Origin: Haliea sp. E1-2-M8
Lineage (GTDB): Bacteria; Pseudomonadota; Gammaproteobacteria; Pseudomonadales; Halieaceae
Reading direction: 5' to 3'
NCBI RefSeq assembly: GCF_030649675.1
Contig: NZ_JAUTDR010000020.1
Span: 19,653 to 83,652 of the forward strand
DNA length: 64,000 nt
Below the pieces are notes generated by a model. It did not search any database. It saw only the letters and a list, made by a program, of their open reading frames with translations, and had not been told where the DNA came from. This document shows positions 25,229 through 34,713 of the stretch, piece by piece (the stretch's first letter is position 1; each line of letters begins with the position of its first letter). The position numbers and the translations under genes are program-made.

Positions 25229-26611
25229 CTATGTCTGATCGGGCCCCGGGAAAGTAGGTACAAAAATCGCCGCCGGCTGCTCCAGCAGTTGTTTCAGGGC
25301 CTGTATCAATTGCGCACCGTCGTAGCCGTCGACAATGCGGTGATCGAAGGAGGCCGACACGTTCATCATGGTGCGCACTTCGATATTGCCATGGCGCACC
25401 ATCGGCCGCTGCTGCAGTTTGTTGATACCGATGATGGCTGTTTCAGGTGCATTGATGATGGGGGTGGTGGCAATGCCGCCGATTGCTCCCAGACTGGTGA
25501 TGGTGATGGTGGACCCTTGCAGGTCCGCGGCCGGGACGCGCTGCTCGCGGGCCGCCTCTGTCTGGCGGGCTAGTTCACCGGCCGCTTGCCACAGGTCCAG
25601 TGCCTCGACGTGACGCACTATCGGTACCAGCAACCCGTTTTTGGTCATGGTAGCGATACCAATATGGACCGCTTCGTGCTCGGTCAGCACCTCGGTCTCG
25701 GAATTGAACTGCGCATTGCAGTGCGGGAAGCGCGGCAGCACCCGCGCCAGCGCCAGCATGATGAAGGGCAGCAGGGTCAGTTTGGGTTGTTCGCTGGTGC
25801 GGTTGCCATTGAGCTGCGTGCGCAGTTCCTCCAGCTGGGTGAGGTCGATTTCCTCGATATAGGAGTAGTGCGGAATAGTCCGTTTCGCCGCTGCCATCTT
25901 GCGGGCGATGACCCGGCGCAGACCGGTGATCGGCGTCTCCCTGCTGCCGCTGCGCGGGTGTCGTTGGCCCGTGGCGGCCAGCCGTCCCATGGCCTCGAGG
26001 AAAGCGTCCAGATCACGGTTGTCAATCCTGCCTTCGCGGCCACTGCCCGGGACCAGGCTGAGGTCGATGCCCTGCTCCCGCGCCCGCTGCCGCACCGAGG
26101 GTGAGGTCAGCACGGTGCGATGAGGCAGGGCGGGGGTAATCTCTTGCCGTTGCGGAAAGCCGGTTGCAGTCTGCGCAGCAGGGGCAGGGGCAGGGGCAGG
26201 GGCAGGGGCTGCTGCAATACTGTCTGTGGCATCCGCGACGGTCAGGTCTTGATCACGCTCTTCGCGGTCATCGCTGCTTCCTTGCTCCAATTCGGGCGCA
26301 GCCTCCGCGGTTGGCGCCGGCTCGGGGGCTGCTTCCGCGCCGGGCTGCCCGGCGGGGACATTGCCACTGCCCTCCACCTCGAAGCGGATCAATTCCCGGC
26401 CCACCGCCAGGATCTCGCCGGCCGCACAAGCCAGCGCTGTCACCACGCCGTCGACCGGGGCGCTGACTTCGACCACTGCCTTGTCGGTGATGACATCGGC
26501 GATATGCTGGTCTTCGCTGACCGTGTCACCGACCGCGACATGCCATTTGCTGATCTCGGATTCGACGATGCCTTCGCCCAGGTCCGGGAGCTTGAAACTG
26601 AATGTACCCAT
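25229..26611 (-). CDS. bkdB: Branched-chain alpha-keto acid dehydrogenase E2 (dihydrolipoyl transacylase)
   Basis: A 460-residue E2 component that moves the acyl group from E1 to CoA. One lipoyl domain lies at residues 1-80 with the lipoylated Lys in VITDKAVVEVSAP; an acidic and Ala/Pro linker follows; the peripheral subunit-binding domain is at about 165-205 (SPSVRQRAREQGIDLSLV); the catalytic domain ends with the DHRIVDG active-site motif (here SFDHRIVDGYDGAQL). It is the last gene of the bkdA1-bkdA2-bkdB operon, 18 bp after bkdA2. No lipoamide dehydrogenase (E3) follows, so E3 must be shared with another complex. Confidence 0.94.
   Translation of the reverse strand: MGTFSFKLPDLGEGIVESEISKWHVAVGDTVSEDQHIADVITDKAVVEVSAPVDGVVTALACAAGEILAVGRELIRFEVEGSGNVPAGQPGAEAAPEPAPTAEAAPELEQGSSDDREERDQDLTVADATDSIAAAPAPAPAPAPAAQTATGFPQRQEITPALPHRTVLTSPSVRQRAREQGIDLSLVPGSGREGRIDNRDLDAFLEAMGRLAATGQRHPRSGSRETPITGLRRVIARKMAAAKRTIPHYSYIEEIDLTQLEELRTQLNGNRTSEQPKLTLLPFIMLALARVLPRFPHCNAQFNSETEVLTEHEAVHIGIATMTKNGLLVPIVRHVEALDLWQAAGELARQTEAAREQRVPAADLQGSTITITSLGAIGGIATTPIINAPETAIIGINKLQQRPMVRHGNIEVRTMMNVSASFDHRIVDGYDGAQLIQALKQLLEQPAAIFVPTFPGPDQT
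26181..26210 (-). repeat. Hexanucleotide tandem repeat in the bkdB linker
   Basis: Five tandem GGGGCA-type hexamers (the last is GGGGCT) on the plus strand code on the minus strand for alternating Ala-Pro in the flexible linker between the lipoyl and E1/E3-binding domains. Copy number could vary by slippage without changing frame. Confidence 0.9.
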
Positions 26612-26629
26612 AATCGGTCGCCGGCTGCC

Positions 26630-27703
26630 TCAGTGGTATGCCAGGGTGCGCTGCAGGGCGTCGACAATGCGCCGCTGGCTGGGGAAGTACTCCCACTCGA
26701 ACGCGTGCGGATAGGGGGTATCCCATCCGGTGACTCTTTCGATGGGGGCGCGCAGGTGCCAGAAGCAGGTTTCCTGGACTTCCGCCACCAGCTCCGCGCC
26801 ATAGCCGCTGGTGCGGGTGGCCTCGTGGATGACCACGCAGCGGCCGGTTTTCTGCACCGACTCTGCCACCGCCTCGATATCCAGGGGCAGCAGGCTGCGC
26901 AGATCCAGCAACTCCGCATCAATGCCGCTGGTGCGGATCGCTTCCGCGGCCACGTGCACCATGGTGCCATAGGCCAGCACAGTGACCTGGCGCCCAGCGC
27001 GGATGGTGGCTGCCTTGCCCAGCGGAATGCGGTAGTGACCGACGGGAACCTGGCCCAGCGGGTGGTCGTTCCAGCTGCCGCTGCCGCCGCCATTGTTGTC
27101 GTGGCCGTGGAAAGGGCCGTTGTAGATTCTCTTGGGTTCGAAGAACATGACCGGGTCGTCATCTTCGATGGCGCTGATCAACAACCCCTTGGCATCATAG
27201 GGATTGGAGGGCATAACGGTTTTCAGGCCGCAGACGTGAGTGAAGATCCCCTCCGGACTCTGGGAGTGGGTCTGGCCACCGCGAATGCCGCCGCCACAGG
27301 GCGCGCGGATAGTGACCGGGGCGAAGAACTCGCCCCCACTGCGGTGGCGCAACCGCGCCAGTTCGCTGATAATCTGGTCGATGGCCGGGTAGATATAGTC
27401 GGCAAACTGCATTTCTACCACGGGACGCAGGCCATTCACTCCCATGCCGATGGCGGCGGCGACGATACCGCCTTCGGTGATCGGCGTATCCAGCGCACGG
27501 TGTGCGCCGTACTTCTCATACAGACCCTCGGTACAGCGAAATACACCGCCGAAAAAGCCCACGTCCTCCCCCATCACCAGTACCGCGGGATCGGCCGCCA
27601 TCGTGCAGTGCAGCGCCGAGTTGATGGCCTGGACCATACTCATGGTCTCCCGGTCGGCGGCGCGCTGCTCCGTTTCCGTGGCCGTGCTGGCACTGCGGCT
27701 CAT
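26630..27703 (-). CDS. bkdA2: Branched-chain alpha-keto acid dehydrogenase E1 beta
   Basis: A 357-residue transketolase-like beta subunit of the thiamine-dependent E1. Recognisable elements are MSMVQAINSALH near the start, VLVMGEDVGFFGGVFR (glutamate contacting TPP), EMQFADYIYPAIDQI, and the long C-terminal domain with VVIHEATRTSGYGAELVAEVQE. The start overlaps the last 4 nt of the bkdA1 gene, so the alpha and beta subunits are translationally coupled, as expected for an alpha2-beta2 assembly. Length matches bacterial BkdA2 proteins (about 340-356). Confidence 0.94.
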   Translation of the reverse strand: MSRSASTATETEQRAADRETMSMVQAINSALHCTMAADPAVLVMGEDVGFFGGVFRCTEGLYEKYGAHRALDTPITEGGIVAAAIGMGVNGLRPVVEMQFADYIYPAIDQIISELARLRHRSGGEFFAPVTIRAPCGGGIRGGQTHSQSPEGIFTHVCGLKTVMPSNPYDAKGLLISAIEDDDPVMFFEPKRIYNGPFHGHDNNGGGSGSWNDHPLGQVPVGHYRIPLGKAATIRAGRQVTVLAYGTMVHVAAEAIRTSGIDAELLDLRSLLPLDIEAVAESVQKTGRCVVIHEATRTSGYGAELVAEVQETCFWHLRAPIERVTGWDTPYPHAFEWEYFPSQRRIVDALQRTLAYH

Positions 27704-28986
27704 TCCTCTTCCTCCAGTTGCTGGCGCTGGCGCAGCAGATGCGCGGGCATGTGCTGGAACACATCGTCAAACATCGTTGCCACTGGCCAGTGCGGACCGT
27801 CCTCCAGGGAGCCGTGTGACAATGCCTGTTTCCAGTCGCGGCTGACTGCCTCCTTGAGCTCGGCCTCCAGCGCCTGCTGCTGTGGCTCGCTCCAGAGCTC
27901 GCGGCCAATCAGGTAGTCCTTGAGCCGCGTCACCGGGTCGCCCAGGGGCCAGGCATCGCTTTCGTTATGTGCCCGGTAGGCGTCGGGATTGTCGCTGGTG
28001 GAGTGACCGGCAACCCGGTAGGTCACCAGCTCGATCACGGTAGGCCCAAACCCCTGTCTCGCGCGCTGGACCGCCCAGTCGGTTACCGCATGCACCGCCA
28101 GGAAATCATTGCCGTCCACCCGTATGCCGGGAATGTTGTAGCCCAGCGCCCGGGCGGCGAAAGTGGTGCCGCCGGCGGCGAAGGACTGCGGGGTCGAGAT
28201 CGCCCACTGGTTGTTGACGATATTGAGAATAACCGGCGCCCGGTAGGTCGCGGCGAACAGCATTGCGTTGTGCACATCGGCTTCCGCGGTGCTGCCGTCC
28301 CCGACCCAGGTGGCGGCGATGTGATCCTCGCCCTTGTAGGCGGAGGCCATGGCCCAGCCCACGGCCTGGCTGAACTGGGTCGCCAGGTTGCCGGATATAC
28401 TGAAGAAATTGCCGTCCTTCCAGGTGTAGAACACCGGCATCTGGCGTCCCTTGCAGTTGTCCCGGGCATTGGAGATGCAGTGACACATCATGTCGACCAC
28501 GTCGCGTCCGCGAACAAACAGCAGCCCCTGCTGGCGATAGGCGGGAAACAGCATGTCGCCGCTGTCCAGTGCCATGCCCTGGGCGACCGCCACGGCCTCT
28601 TCGCCGGTGGATTTGATGTAGAAGGATAGCTGGCCCTGGCGCTGCATCCGGAACATGCGCTCGTCGTAGGCGCGCACTTGCACCATGTGCCGCAGGCCCT
28701 GCAGCAGGTGCTCGTCCGACAGCTCGGGTAGCCAGGGACCACCGGCCACGCCCTCGTCATCCAGCACCCGGACCAGGCCGCGGGCGAGGGGCTCCGCATC
28801 CCTGACCTCGCAATCGGGCTCGGGCCTGAACAGGGCGCCGTCGCTCACCAGGTGCAGCGCGCTGAAATCGGGTACTTCACCGGGGCGTGAAGAGCCGGTC
28901 GGCACATGCAGCTTGCTTACCCAGGCGCCGCTGGCGCCTGGGTGGCTGTGTGCCCCGGCGGGCTGGTTGCCGCCAGTCTTGGGCAT
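27700..28986 (-). CDS. bkdA1: Branched-chain alpha-keto acid dehydrogenase E1 alpha
   Basis: A 428-residue E1 alpha subunit that decarboxylates branched 2-oxo acids on thiamine diphosphate. The TPP/magnesium motif is WVGDGSTAEADVHNAMLFAA ending in NNQWAIST; the phosphorylatable-loop region of mammalian homologues corresponds to YRVAGHSTSDNPDAYR. An N-terminal extension (about residues 1-60) is typical of Pseudomonas-type BkdA1. The ATG is at 28986. The 248-bp upstream gap to the lrp gene should hold the operon promoter. The Lrp-type regulator gene, in the same orientation, is the probable BkdR. Confidence 0.94.
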   Translation of the reverse strand: MPKTGGNQPAGAHSHPGASGAWVSKLHVPTGSSRPGEVPDFSALHLVSDGALFRPEPDCEVRDAEPLARGLVRVLDDEGVAGGPWLPELSDEHLLQGLRHMVQVRAYDERMFRMQRQGQLSFYIKSTGEEAVAVAQGMALDSGDMLFPAYRQQGLLFVRGRDVVDMMCHCISNARDNCKGRQMPVFYTWKDGNFFSISGNLATQFSQAVGWAMASAYKGEDHIAATWVGDGSTAEADVHNAMLFAATYRAPVILNIVNNQWAISTPQSFAAGGTTFAARALGYNIPGIRVDGNDFLAVHAVTDWAVQRARQGFGPTVIELVTYRVAGHSTSDNPDAYRAHNESDAWPLGDPVTRLKDYLIGRELWSEPQQQALEAELKEAVSRDWKQALSHGSLEDGPHWPVATMFDDVFQHMPAHLLRQRQQLEEEE

Positions 28987-29234
28987 GGTGTATTCCTCCG
29001 CCGCCGACTTCCGCGCTTGTGGCGGGCCGTCGTCGGCTTCTGTGTTCGCCCCGGGTTGCGGCGCGTGACTGTAAGCGGGCCCGCGCAGTGGTTCGCACCT
29101 GCGGGCGCTCCCGAGGGACGATAACGCCTCCGGAAAGTAGAAATATAGTTCAGGGCCCGGGAATTAACTATGCGTTCACGGCGGTCATGGCCGGGGATTT
29201 TGGATGATTCATGCCGGGCAGGCGAGGGCGGGCC

Positions 29235-29720
29235 TCAGGTAGTCATCTGGTTGACGTCCAGGGGCAGCTCGGTAGTCAGCTTGATTCGCGACAGCGCCGC
29301 GTTGGAGTGAATTTCCAGTACTGTCGGCATCTGTGACAGCTTTTGCCGGAACAGGGTCTCGTAGGTATCAATGTCCCGGGTAACAATCTTGAGCAGGAAA
29401 TCGTAGTCTCCCATCACCGTGTGGCATTCCAGCACTTCCGGCAAATCGCGGATCTGCTCCTCGAATTCCGGCAGCGAGCGCTTGCCGTGGGCAGACAGCT
29501 TCACCCGGGCGAAGACCGTGACGTTCAGCCCCAGCTTGCGCTGGTCCAGGAGTGCGACCCTTTTCTGGATGATACCCTGATCCTCCAGCCGCTTGATCCG
29601 GCGCCAGCAGGGAGGCTGGGTCAGCCCGACCCTGTCCGCCACCTCGGCGGCGCTGAGGCCAGCGTCCCGCTGTAGCAGGTAAAGGATATGACGATCCAGC
29701 TTGTCGAGCTTTTCCTGCAT
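29235..29720 (-). CDS. Lrp/AsnC-family transcriptional regulator (BkdR-like)
   Basis: A 161-residue Lrp-type protein: N-terminal helix-turn-helix (LDRHILYLLQRDAGLSAAEV then VGLTQPPCWRRIKRLEDQGI) and a C-terminal RAM ligand domain (VTVFARVKLSAHGKR, ECHTVMGDYDFLLKIVTRD). Lrp proteins read the leucine/branched-chain amino acid level. It sits upstream of the bkd operon in the same orientation and diverges from an acetolactate synthase gene, so it could activate degradation and control synthesis in opposite ways. A perfect ATCATATGAT palindrome is in the divergent region. Confidence 0.9.
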   Translation of the reverse strand: MQEKLDKLDRHILYLLQRDAGLSAAEVADRVGLTQPPCWRRIKRLEDQGIIQKRVALLDQRKLGLNVTVFARVKLSAHGKRSLPEFEEQIRDLPEVLECHTVMGDYDFLLKIVTRDIDTYETLFRQKLSQMPTVLEIHSNAALSRIKLTTELPLDVNQMTT

Positions 29721-29754
29721 TAATTAACCTCACCTCATGTCTTTTTGCGCATGA

Positions 29755-29803
29755 ATCATATGATATCTGTGACGGGCACGAAACAATTTGGATAAAATTT
29801 ATC
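29755..29803. promoter_or_regulatory. AT-rich palindromes between lrp and ilvB
   Basis: ATCATATGAT at 29755-29764 is a perfect palindrome, and GATAAA-A-TTTATC at 29791-29803 is a 6-1-6 dyad. Both lie in the 132-bp divergent region, which is AT-rich compared with its surroundings. Lrp-type proteins favour AT-rich dyads, so these are candidate binding sites; not verified. Confidence 0.5.
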
Positions 29804-29852
29804 GCTGGAAGCAGTACATTGGGCGTACTGCCAACCTTGCCGGATACGACCA

Positions 29853-31712
29853 ATGAGCTCAGACAACGTTACCTACGCCAACACCTCCACGGTCACCGGT
29901 GGCACCCTGGCCGATATCCGGCCCGAGCAGCGCCAGGGTGCCCTGCGCGGCGCCCAGCTGCTGGCAAAGTCTCTGCAGGCGGAAGGGGTGGAAGTGCTGT
30001 TCGGCTACCCCGGCGGCGCCAATCTGGAAATATTCGATGTGCTGAGGGACTACGGTATCCGCTGCATCCGCACCGAGCACGAGCAGGGCGCGGTACACGC
30101 GGCCCAGGGCTATGCCCGCGCCAGCGGCCGGGTGGGCGTGTGCCTGGCAACCTCCGGCCCCGGGGCCACCAACCTGGTCACCGGTATCGCCGATGCCAAC
30201 AGCGATTCCACGCCTATTGTTGCCATCACCGGTAATGTGCCGTCGCACCTGCTGGGCAAGAATGCCTTCCAGGAGGTGGATATTGTCAGCATCACCCGGC
30301 CGGTGACCAAGCGCAGCACCCTGGTAAAGAAGGTGACCGAGATTCCCGAGGTGGTGAGGGAGGCCTTCGCCCTGGCGGGGGGTAACCGCCCCGGGCCGGT
30401 GCTGATCGACATCCCCAAGGATATCCAGCAGCAATACCCGCGCGACGCGGACGGCAACCACGTGCCGCCGCGGATTCCGGCGGTGGTAGAGCGCCCGGAA
30501 GCGGAAATCGGCGGTCTCACCGGCAACCAGCTGGAGGAAGCCTGCCGCCTGATCGCGGAAGCGCAGCGCCCGGTGATCTACGCCGGCGGCGGCATCATCT
30601 CCGCCAACTGTGCGGACCTGCTGTTGCAGCTGGCGGAAAAGCTGCGCTGCCCGGTGACCACCACGCTGATGGGCCACGGTGCGTTCCCGCCCGGGCATGA
30701 GCTTGCCCTGCATACTTTGGGCATGCATGGCTCGAAGGTTGCCAATGTGGCGGTGAACGAAGCTGATGTGGTCATAGCCGCGGGGGTGCGCTTCGACGAC
30801 CGCGTCACCGGCAAGGTGGGTGCCTTTATCGCCGAGGGCAAGGTTATCCATATCGATATCGACCGCGACGAGCTCAACAAGAACAAGACTGTCACCCTGC
30901 CCATCTGCGCGGACATCGCGCTGGCACTGGCGCAGCTCTGCGACTGCGATCTCCACGCAGATGGGCATGAGGCCTGGCTGGACTACCTGGCGGACATCAA
31001 GCGACAGTTTCCCTACGACGTGCCGGAGGGGGAGGCGATCAGTCCGCAGTTCGCGATCCGCCTGCTCAATGAGATGACGAGTGGCGACGCCGTGGTCAGC
31101 CTCGGGGTCGGCCAGCATCAGATGTGGGCCATGCAGCACTATCAACCGCGTGAGCCGCGCTCTTTCCTCAGCAGCTCCGGCTTTGGCACCATGGGTTACG
31201 GCCTGCCGGCGGCGATCGGCGCCAAGGTTGCCTGTCCCCAGCGCCAGGTGATCGACATCGACGGTGACGGCTCGCTCAACATGACCATTCACGAACTCGG
31301 CACCTGCCACCGCTATGGCATCGGGGTCAAGGTGGTGGTCATCAACAACCAGTGGCTGGGCATGGTGCGGCAGTGGCAGGACATGATCTACGAGGGCCAC
31401 CGCTCCGGCTCGGACCTGTCAGACCCGATGGCGGTGAAGGCCGCCGGCGAAACCGACATCTACCCGGATTTCCCTGCGATTGCCGCGGGCTATCGGGTCC
31501 GGGCAGAGCGGGTGTCGGCGCCTGCCGAGCTGGCCGCCGCCTTCGAACGCATGCTGGCGGACCCCGATGAACCCTACCTGCTGGACGTGATTGTCGCTGC
31601 CGAGGAGAACGTGTACCCGATGATTCCGGCGGGCGGAACTTATCGCGACATTATCATGGGGCCGGGTGACATGCCGGCGGCGGCGCGGGAGCAGCAGGGC
31701 AGCAATGTGTGA
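29853..31712 (+). CDS. ilvB: Acetolactate synthase large subunit
   Basis: A 619-residue thiamine-dependent acetohydroxyacid synthase catalytic subunit that condenses two pyruvates, or pyruvate and 2-oxobutyrate. TPP-activating Glu is in RTEHEQGAVHAAQGYAR; GKNAFQEVDIV and FIAEGKVIHIDID (FAD region) are present; the TPP/magnesium motif GDGSLNMTIHELGTCHRY ends in INNQ. About 35 extra residues precede the conserved start. ATG 29853 is the only start in range, without an obvious ribosome site. The regulatory small subunit (ilvN/ilvH) does not follow, and the next gene is an amidohydrolase, so this copy either works with a distant subunit or is an unregulated catabolic-type paralogue. Confidence 0.92.
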   Translation: MSSDNVTYANTSTVTGGTLADIRPEQRQGALRGAQLLAKSLQAEGVEVLFGYPGGANLEIFDVLRDYGIRCIRTEHEQGAVHAAQGYARASGRVGVCLATSGPGATNLVTGIADANSDSTPIVAITGNVPSHLLGKNAFQEVDIVSITRPVTKRSTLVKKVTEIPEVVREAFALAGGNRPGPVLIDIPKDIQQQYPRDADGNHVPPRIPAVVERPEAEIGGLTGNQLEEACRLIAEAQRPVIYAGGGIISANCADLLLQLAEKLRCPVTTTLMGHGAFPPGHELALHTLGMHGSKVANVAVNEADVVIAAGVRFDDRVTGKVGAFIAEGKVIHIDIDRDELNKNKTVTLPICADIALALAQLCDCDLHADGHEAWLDYLADIKRQFPYDVPEGEAISPQFAIRLLNEMTSGDAVVSLGVGQHQMWAMQHYQPREPRSFLSSSGFGTMGYGLPAAIGAKVACPQRQVIDIDGDGSLNMTIHELGTCHRYGIGVKVVVINNQWLGMVRQWQDMIYEGHRSGSDLSDPMAVKAAGETDIYPDFPAIAAGYRVRAERVSAPAELAAAFERMLADPDEPYLLDVIVAAEENVYPMIPAGGTYRDIIMGPGDMPAAAREQQGSNV

Positions 31713-31793
31713 GGCTGGCGCCAGGCGGTTGACGAACCCATAGCGGCAGTGGAGACTGACGGACGTTTCCCCGACCCCCGATTGGATCCTGCC

Positions 31794-33455
31794 ATGTACC
31801 GTTCCGTCCTGCTCGCACTGTCGCTGCTCTCCGTTGCCGTCGTCGCGGCCGAACCCGGCGCACTCGTCAATGCACGAATTCATACGCTGGACCCGAATGC
31901 GCCGACTGCCCAGGCTATGGCCTGGGATGAGGAGGGTCGTATCGTCTTTCTCGGTGGCAGTGATGAACTTAACGCGTCCCATCCTGAATTGCTGTCCTTC
32001 GATGCCCGGGGGAAGACGATCCTGCCCGGCCTGATCGACGCCCACGGACATGTCATGGGCCTGGGCTTGGCGAAAATGCAGGCCGACCTGACCGGCGCGG
32101 AAACCCTGCAGGAGGCCATTGCGACGCTCAAGGCGCATGCCGAGACCCTGCCCGAGGGCGTCTGGCTGACCGGTCGTGGCTGGGACCAGACGCGCTGGGA
32201 GGGCCAGGCCTTTCCCACAGCCGCCGACCTTGATCAGGCCTTTCCCAAGCGTCCCGTGTGGCTGGTGCGCGTCGACAGCCACGCCGGCTGGGCTAACTCG
32301 GCCGCGCTGGCACTGGCAAGCAGGGACCTGTCGGGCGATTGGCAGCCCCAGGGCGGCGCCGTCCATCGCGACGCCGCGGGCCAGCCGAGCGGCATCCTGA
32401 TCGACACGGCCATGCGCTTTATCGAGGAAGCCATGCCGGCAGCTGATGCGCAAGGCCGCGCTCGTGCGCTGCAACTGGCACTTGCAGAGATGGCGCGCTA
32501 CGGCCTGACCGGCGTCCACGATATGGGCGCCAGCCTCGAGGATTTTGAACACTATCGTGAGCTTGACCGCGCCGGCAAACTGCCCGTACGCATTACCGCC
32601 TTCGCTGACGGCGACGCAGCAATGCTGGACTGGCTGTGCGCAAACGGTAGCCACGAGGGCGATCGACTGACAGCACGCTCGCTGAAGGTCTACGGCGACG
32701 GCGCGCTGGGCAGCCGCGGCGCGGCCTTGCTCGACGATTACAGCGATGATCCGGGCAACGCCGGCCTGTTGTTCAATTCCGGTGCGGAGATGCAGAGCCT
32801 GGTCGACCGGGCACTGGGTTGCGGTCTGCAACTGGGCATCCACGCGATCGGCGATGCCGCCAATCGACAGGTGATTGACGCGATTGCCTCTGGCAAGGGC
32901 AGCCATGCGGACAATCCGGGCCGTCACCGCATCGAGCACGTCCAGATTGTCCACCCCGATGACATCCCGCGCCTGGCCGAGCACGATATCATCGCCAGCA
33001 TGCAGCCCATCCATGCCACCTCCGACATGCGCTGGGCGGGCGGTCGGCTGGGTGAGGAACGTCTCGAGGGTGCCTATGCCTGGGCGAGCATGCTGGAACA
33101 CGGTGTGCACCTGGCCCTGGGCTCCGACTTCCCGGTCGAGCCGGTCAACCCCTGGCTGGGCGTCCACGCCGCCGTTACCCGCCAGCGTGACGGTCTGCCA
33201 CCCGGGGGCTGGCGGCCGCAGGAGGCCCTCACGCTGGAGCAGGCGCTGCACGGCTTCACCCTGGAAGCCGCCAGGGCTGGATTCGCCGAAGCGGATGTTG
33301 GCAGCCTGACGCTGGGCAAGCAGGCCGACTTCGTCATCGTCGACGCTGATCCCTTCGAAGTCGAAGCCTCCGATCTGGCCGGCATCACGGTACTGCGGAC
33401 GGTCGTCGGCGGCGAGACCGTTTTCGAACATGGCAGTGAGGCATCCACAGACTGA
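31794..33455 (+). CDS. Exported amidohydrolase, YtcJ-like
   Basis: A 553-residue amidohydrolase of the YtcJ/LAF3 group (amidohydrolase_3). A signal peptide (YRSVLLALSLLSVAVVA) precedes the barrel. Metal ligands: HGH in LIDAHGHVMG, Lys in SLKVYGDGALGSRGA, His in LGIHAIGDAANRQV and HRIEHVQIV, and Asp in LALGSDFPVEPVNP. The C-terminal sandwich ends DFVIVDADPFEV. ATG 31794 is chosen for its signal peptide; the frame opens at 31749. Family substrates are poorly known (amide or ester hydrolases). It follows ilvB by 81 bp and is not obviously linked to it functionally; with four other hydrolases of related fold in the window, peptide or amide breakdown is plausible. Confidence 0.88.
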   Translation: MYRSVLLALSLLSVAVVAAEPGALVNARIHTLDPNAPTAQAMAWDEEGRIVFLGGSDELNASHPELLSFDARGKTILPGLIDAHGHVMGLGLAKMQADLTGAETLQEAIATLKAHAETLPEGVWLTGRGWDQTRWEGQAFPTAADLDQAFPKRPVWLVRVDSHAGWANSAALALASRDLSGDWQPQGGAVHRDAAGQPSGILIDTAMRFIEEAMPAADAQGRARALQLALAEMARYGLTGVHDMGASLEDFEHYRELDRAGKLPVRITAFADGDAAMLDWLCANGSHEGDRLTARSLKVYGDGALGSRGAALLDDYSDDPGNAGLLFNSGAEMQSLVDRALGCGLQLGIHAIGDAANRQVIDAIASGKGSHADNPGRHRIEHVQIVHPDDIPRLAEHDIIASMQPIHATSDMRWAGGRLGEERLEGAYAWASMLEHGVHLALGSDFPVEPVNPWLGVHAAVTRQRDGLPPGGWRPQEALTLEQALHGFTLEAARAGFAEADVGSLTLGKQADFVIVDADPFEVEASDLAGITVLRTVVGGETVFEHGSEASTD

Positions 33456-33636
33456 CTGAATCGTGGATCAACTGCCCGGGCCTACTGACCTGTTTAGACC
33501 GAGAGCATGAAATTCGCAGCTCCCGCTTGCGGTTGACCAATGTCTCGTGTTTCTATCGAGGGTAATTATATTAATAATACCTGAGGTAACATCATGGCTG
33601 GATCACGCGCGCAACCGGTCGCGCGATCGTGAAAGT

Positions 33637-34665
33637 ATGATCGGAGGAAATGCGAAAGGGTTCGGAACCGGCACCTCTTTTGGTTCCGGTGCGCTGGAGC
33701 GCGTGACGTCCGACACCCACCTGGCTATCCTGAGCGTGTTCAGCACGATTGCGTCCCTGGCCATCGGGTCGTTCGCCGTCTACCGCCTGATCCACGGCGA
33801 ATTCATCGTGGCGCTGTTTGATAGCCTGCTCGTCGCGGCGATGCTCGGCGGCCTTGTTTATGCCTGGAAAACCGGGCGCAGCGCGCTGGTTGGCAACCTG
33901 GTTGCCACGCTGCTTGCCGTCGGTACCCTGTTCATGATTTTTGTCCTCGGATTGTCCCATCTGTGGTTGTTCTCGTTGATGATTGCGTTGTTTCTGATGG
34001 CCAGCAGAGTTGTCAGTATCGCGCTTTCGCTGTTGCTTGTGGCTGTCGTCGGCAACGGCACGGAGGTTTTCACCGATCCTGTTGAGCGGGTCACGTTCCT
34101 CGTGGTCGCTGTACAGGTCGCGGTGTTCTCGTTCGTGTTCGCCTGGCGAACGTCACATCAGCATCGTCAGCTACATGTCATGGCCAACCGCGACCCGCTT
34201 ACCGGTATCGGGAATCGCCGCGCCCTGCGCCGCGAGATGGCCAGACGCGCGGAAGCCGCCCGGATGAGCAGCGAGAGGGCCGCGTTGGCGCTTATCGATC
34301 TGGACCACTTCAAGAAGGTAAACGATCGTCACGGTCACGATGCGGGAGACAAGGTACTGGTCGACCTCGCGGGAATCGTAAGTGACACAATGCGCGCCTG
34401 CGACAGCTTCTACCGGTATGGCGGCGAGGAGTTTGTCCTGGTGATGCCAGGCACTCCGCTGGAAGGGATAGTGCCAGCCCTGGAGAAGTTGCAGGGCGCC
34501 ATTCACGAACGGCTGCGCGGCCCCGACGGGCCCTTGACCGTGTCCATCGGCGCGGCCGGACTCAAGGCTGACGAGGAATCCCAAAAGTGGTTATCACGCG
34601 CCGACCGAGCACTGTATGTGGCCAAGTCCGACGGACGCGACCGCGTCTGCATCGACCAGGAATGA
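33637..34665 (+). CDS. Diguanylate cyclase with N-terminal membrane domain
   Basis: About 342 residues. Five or six hydrophobic helices in the first about 170 residues (for example LAILSVFSTIASLAIGSFAV) anchor a C-terminal GGDEF domain starting at MANRDPLTGIGNRRALRREM. The active-site signature reads GGEEF (RYGGEEFVLVMP), and the metal and nucleotide residues in IDLDHFKKVNDRHGH are intact, so it should make cyclic-di-GMP. No clear inhibitory RxxD is seen five residues upstream of the signature. The start is uncertain: ATG 33637 is preferred, but a GTG at 33547 is in frame, and neither has a strong ribosome site. No operon partner is evident. Confidence 0.88.
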   Translation: MIGGNAKGFGTGTSFGSGALERVTSDTHLAILSVFSTIASLAIGSFAVYRLIHGEFIVALFDSLLVAAMLGGLVYAWKTGRSALVGNLVATLLAVGTLFMIFVLGLSHLWLFSLMIALFLMASRVVSIALSLLLVAVVGNGTEVFTDPVERVTFLVVAVQVAVFSFVFAWRTSHQHRQLHVMANRDPLTGIGNRRALRREMARRAEAARMSSERAALALIDLDHFKKVNDRHGHDAGDKVLVDLAGIVSDTMRACDSFYRYGGEEFVLVMPGTPLEGIVPALEKLQGAIHERLRGPDGPLTVSIGAAGLKADEESQKWLSRADRALYVAKSDGRDRVCIDQE

Positions 34666-34713
34666 CCGCGGCGGGCGAGCAATGTGTAAGGCGAAACCCG
34701 AGGGGCGCTTGCA

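Noticed and set aside
26181..26210. GGGGCA repeats considered as G-quadruplex or regulatory element.
   Set aside because: Fully inside bkdB and coding Ala-Pro linker, which explains them; a structural role is not excluded but unsupported.
31419..33431. Minus-strand open frame of 670 codons opposite ilvB and the amidohydrolase.
   Set aside because: It spans two different real genes and has no motif or start signal; shadow of high-GC coding.
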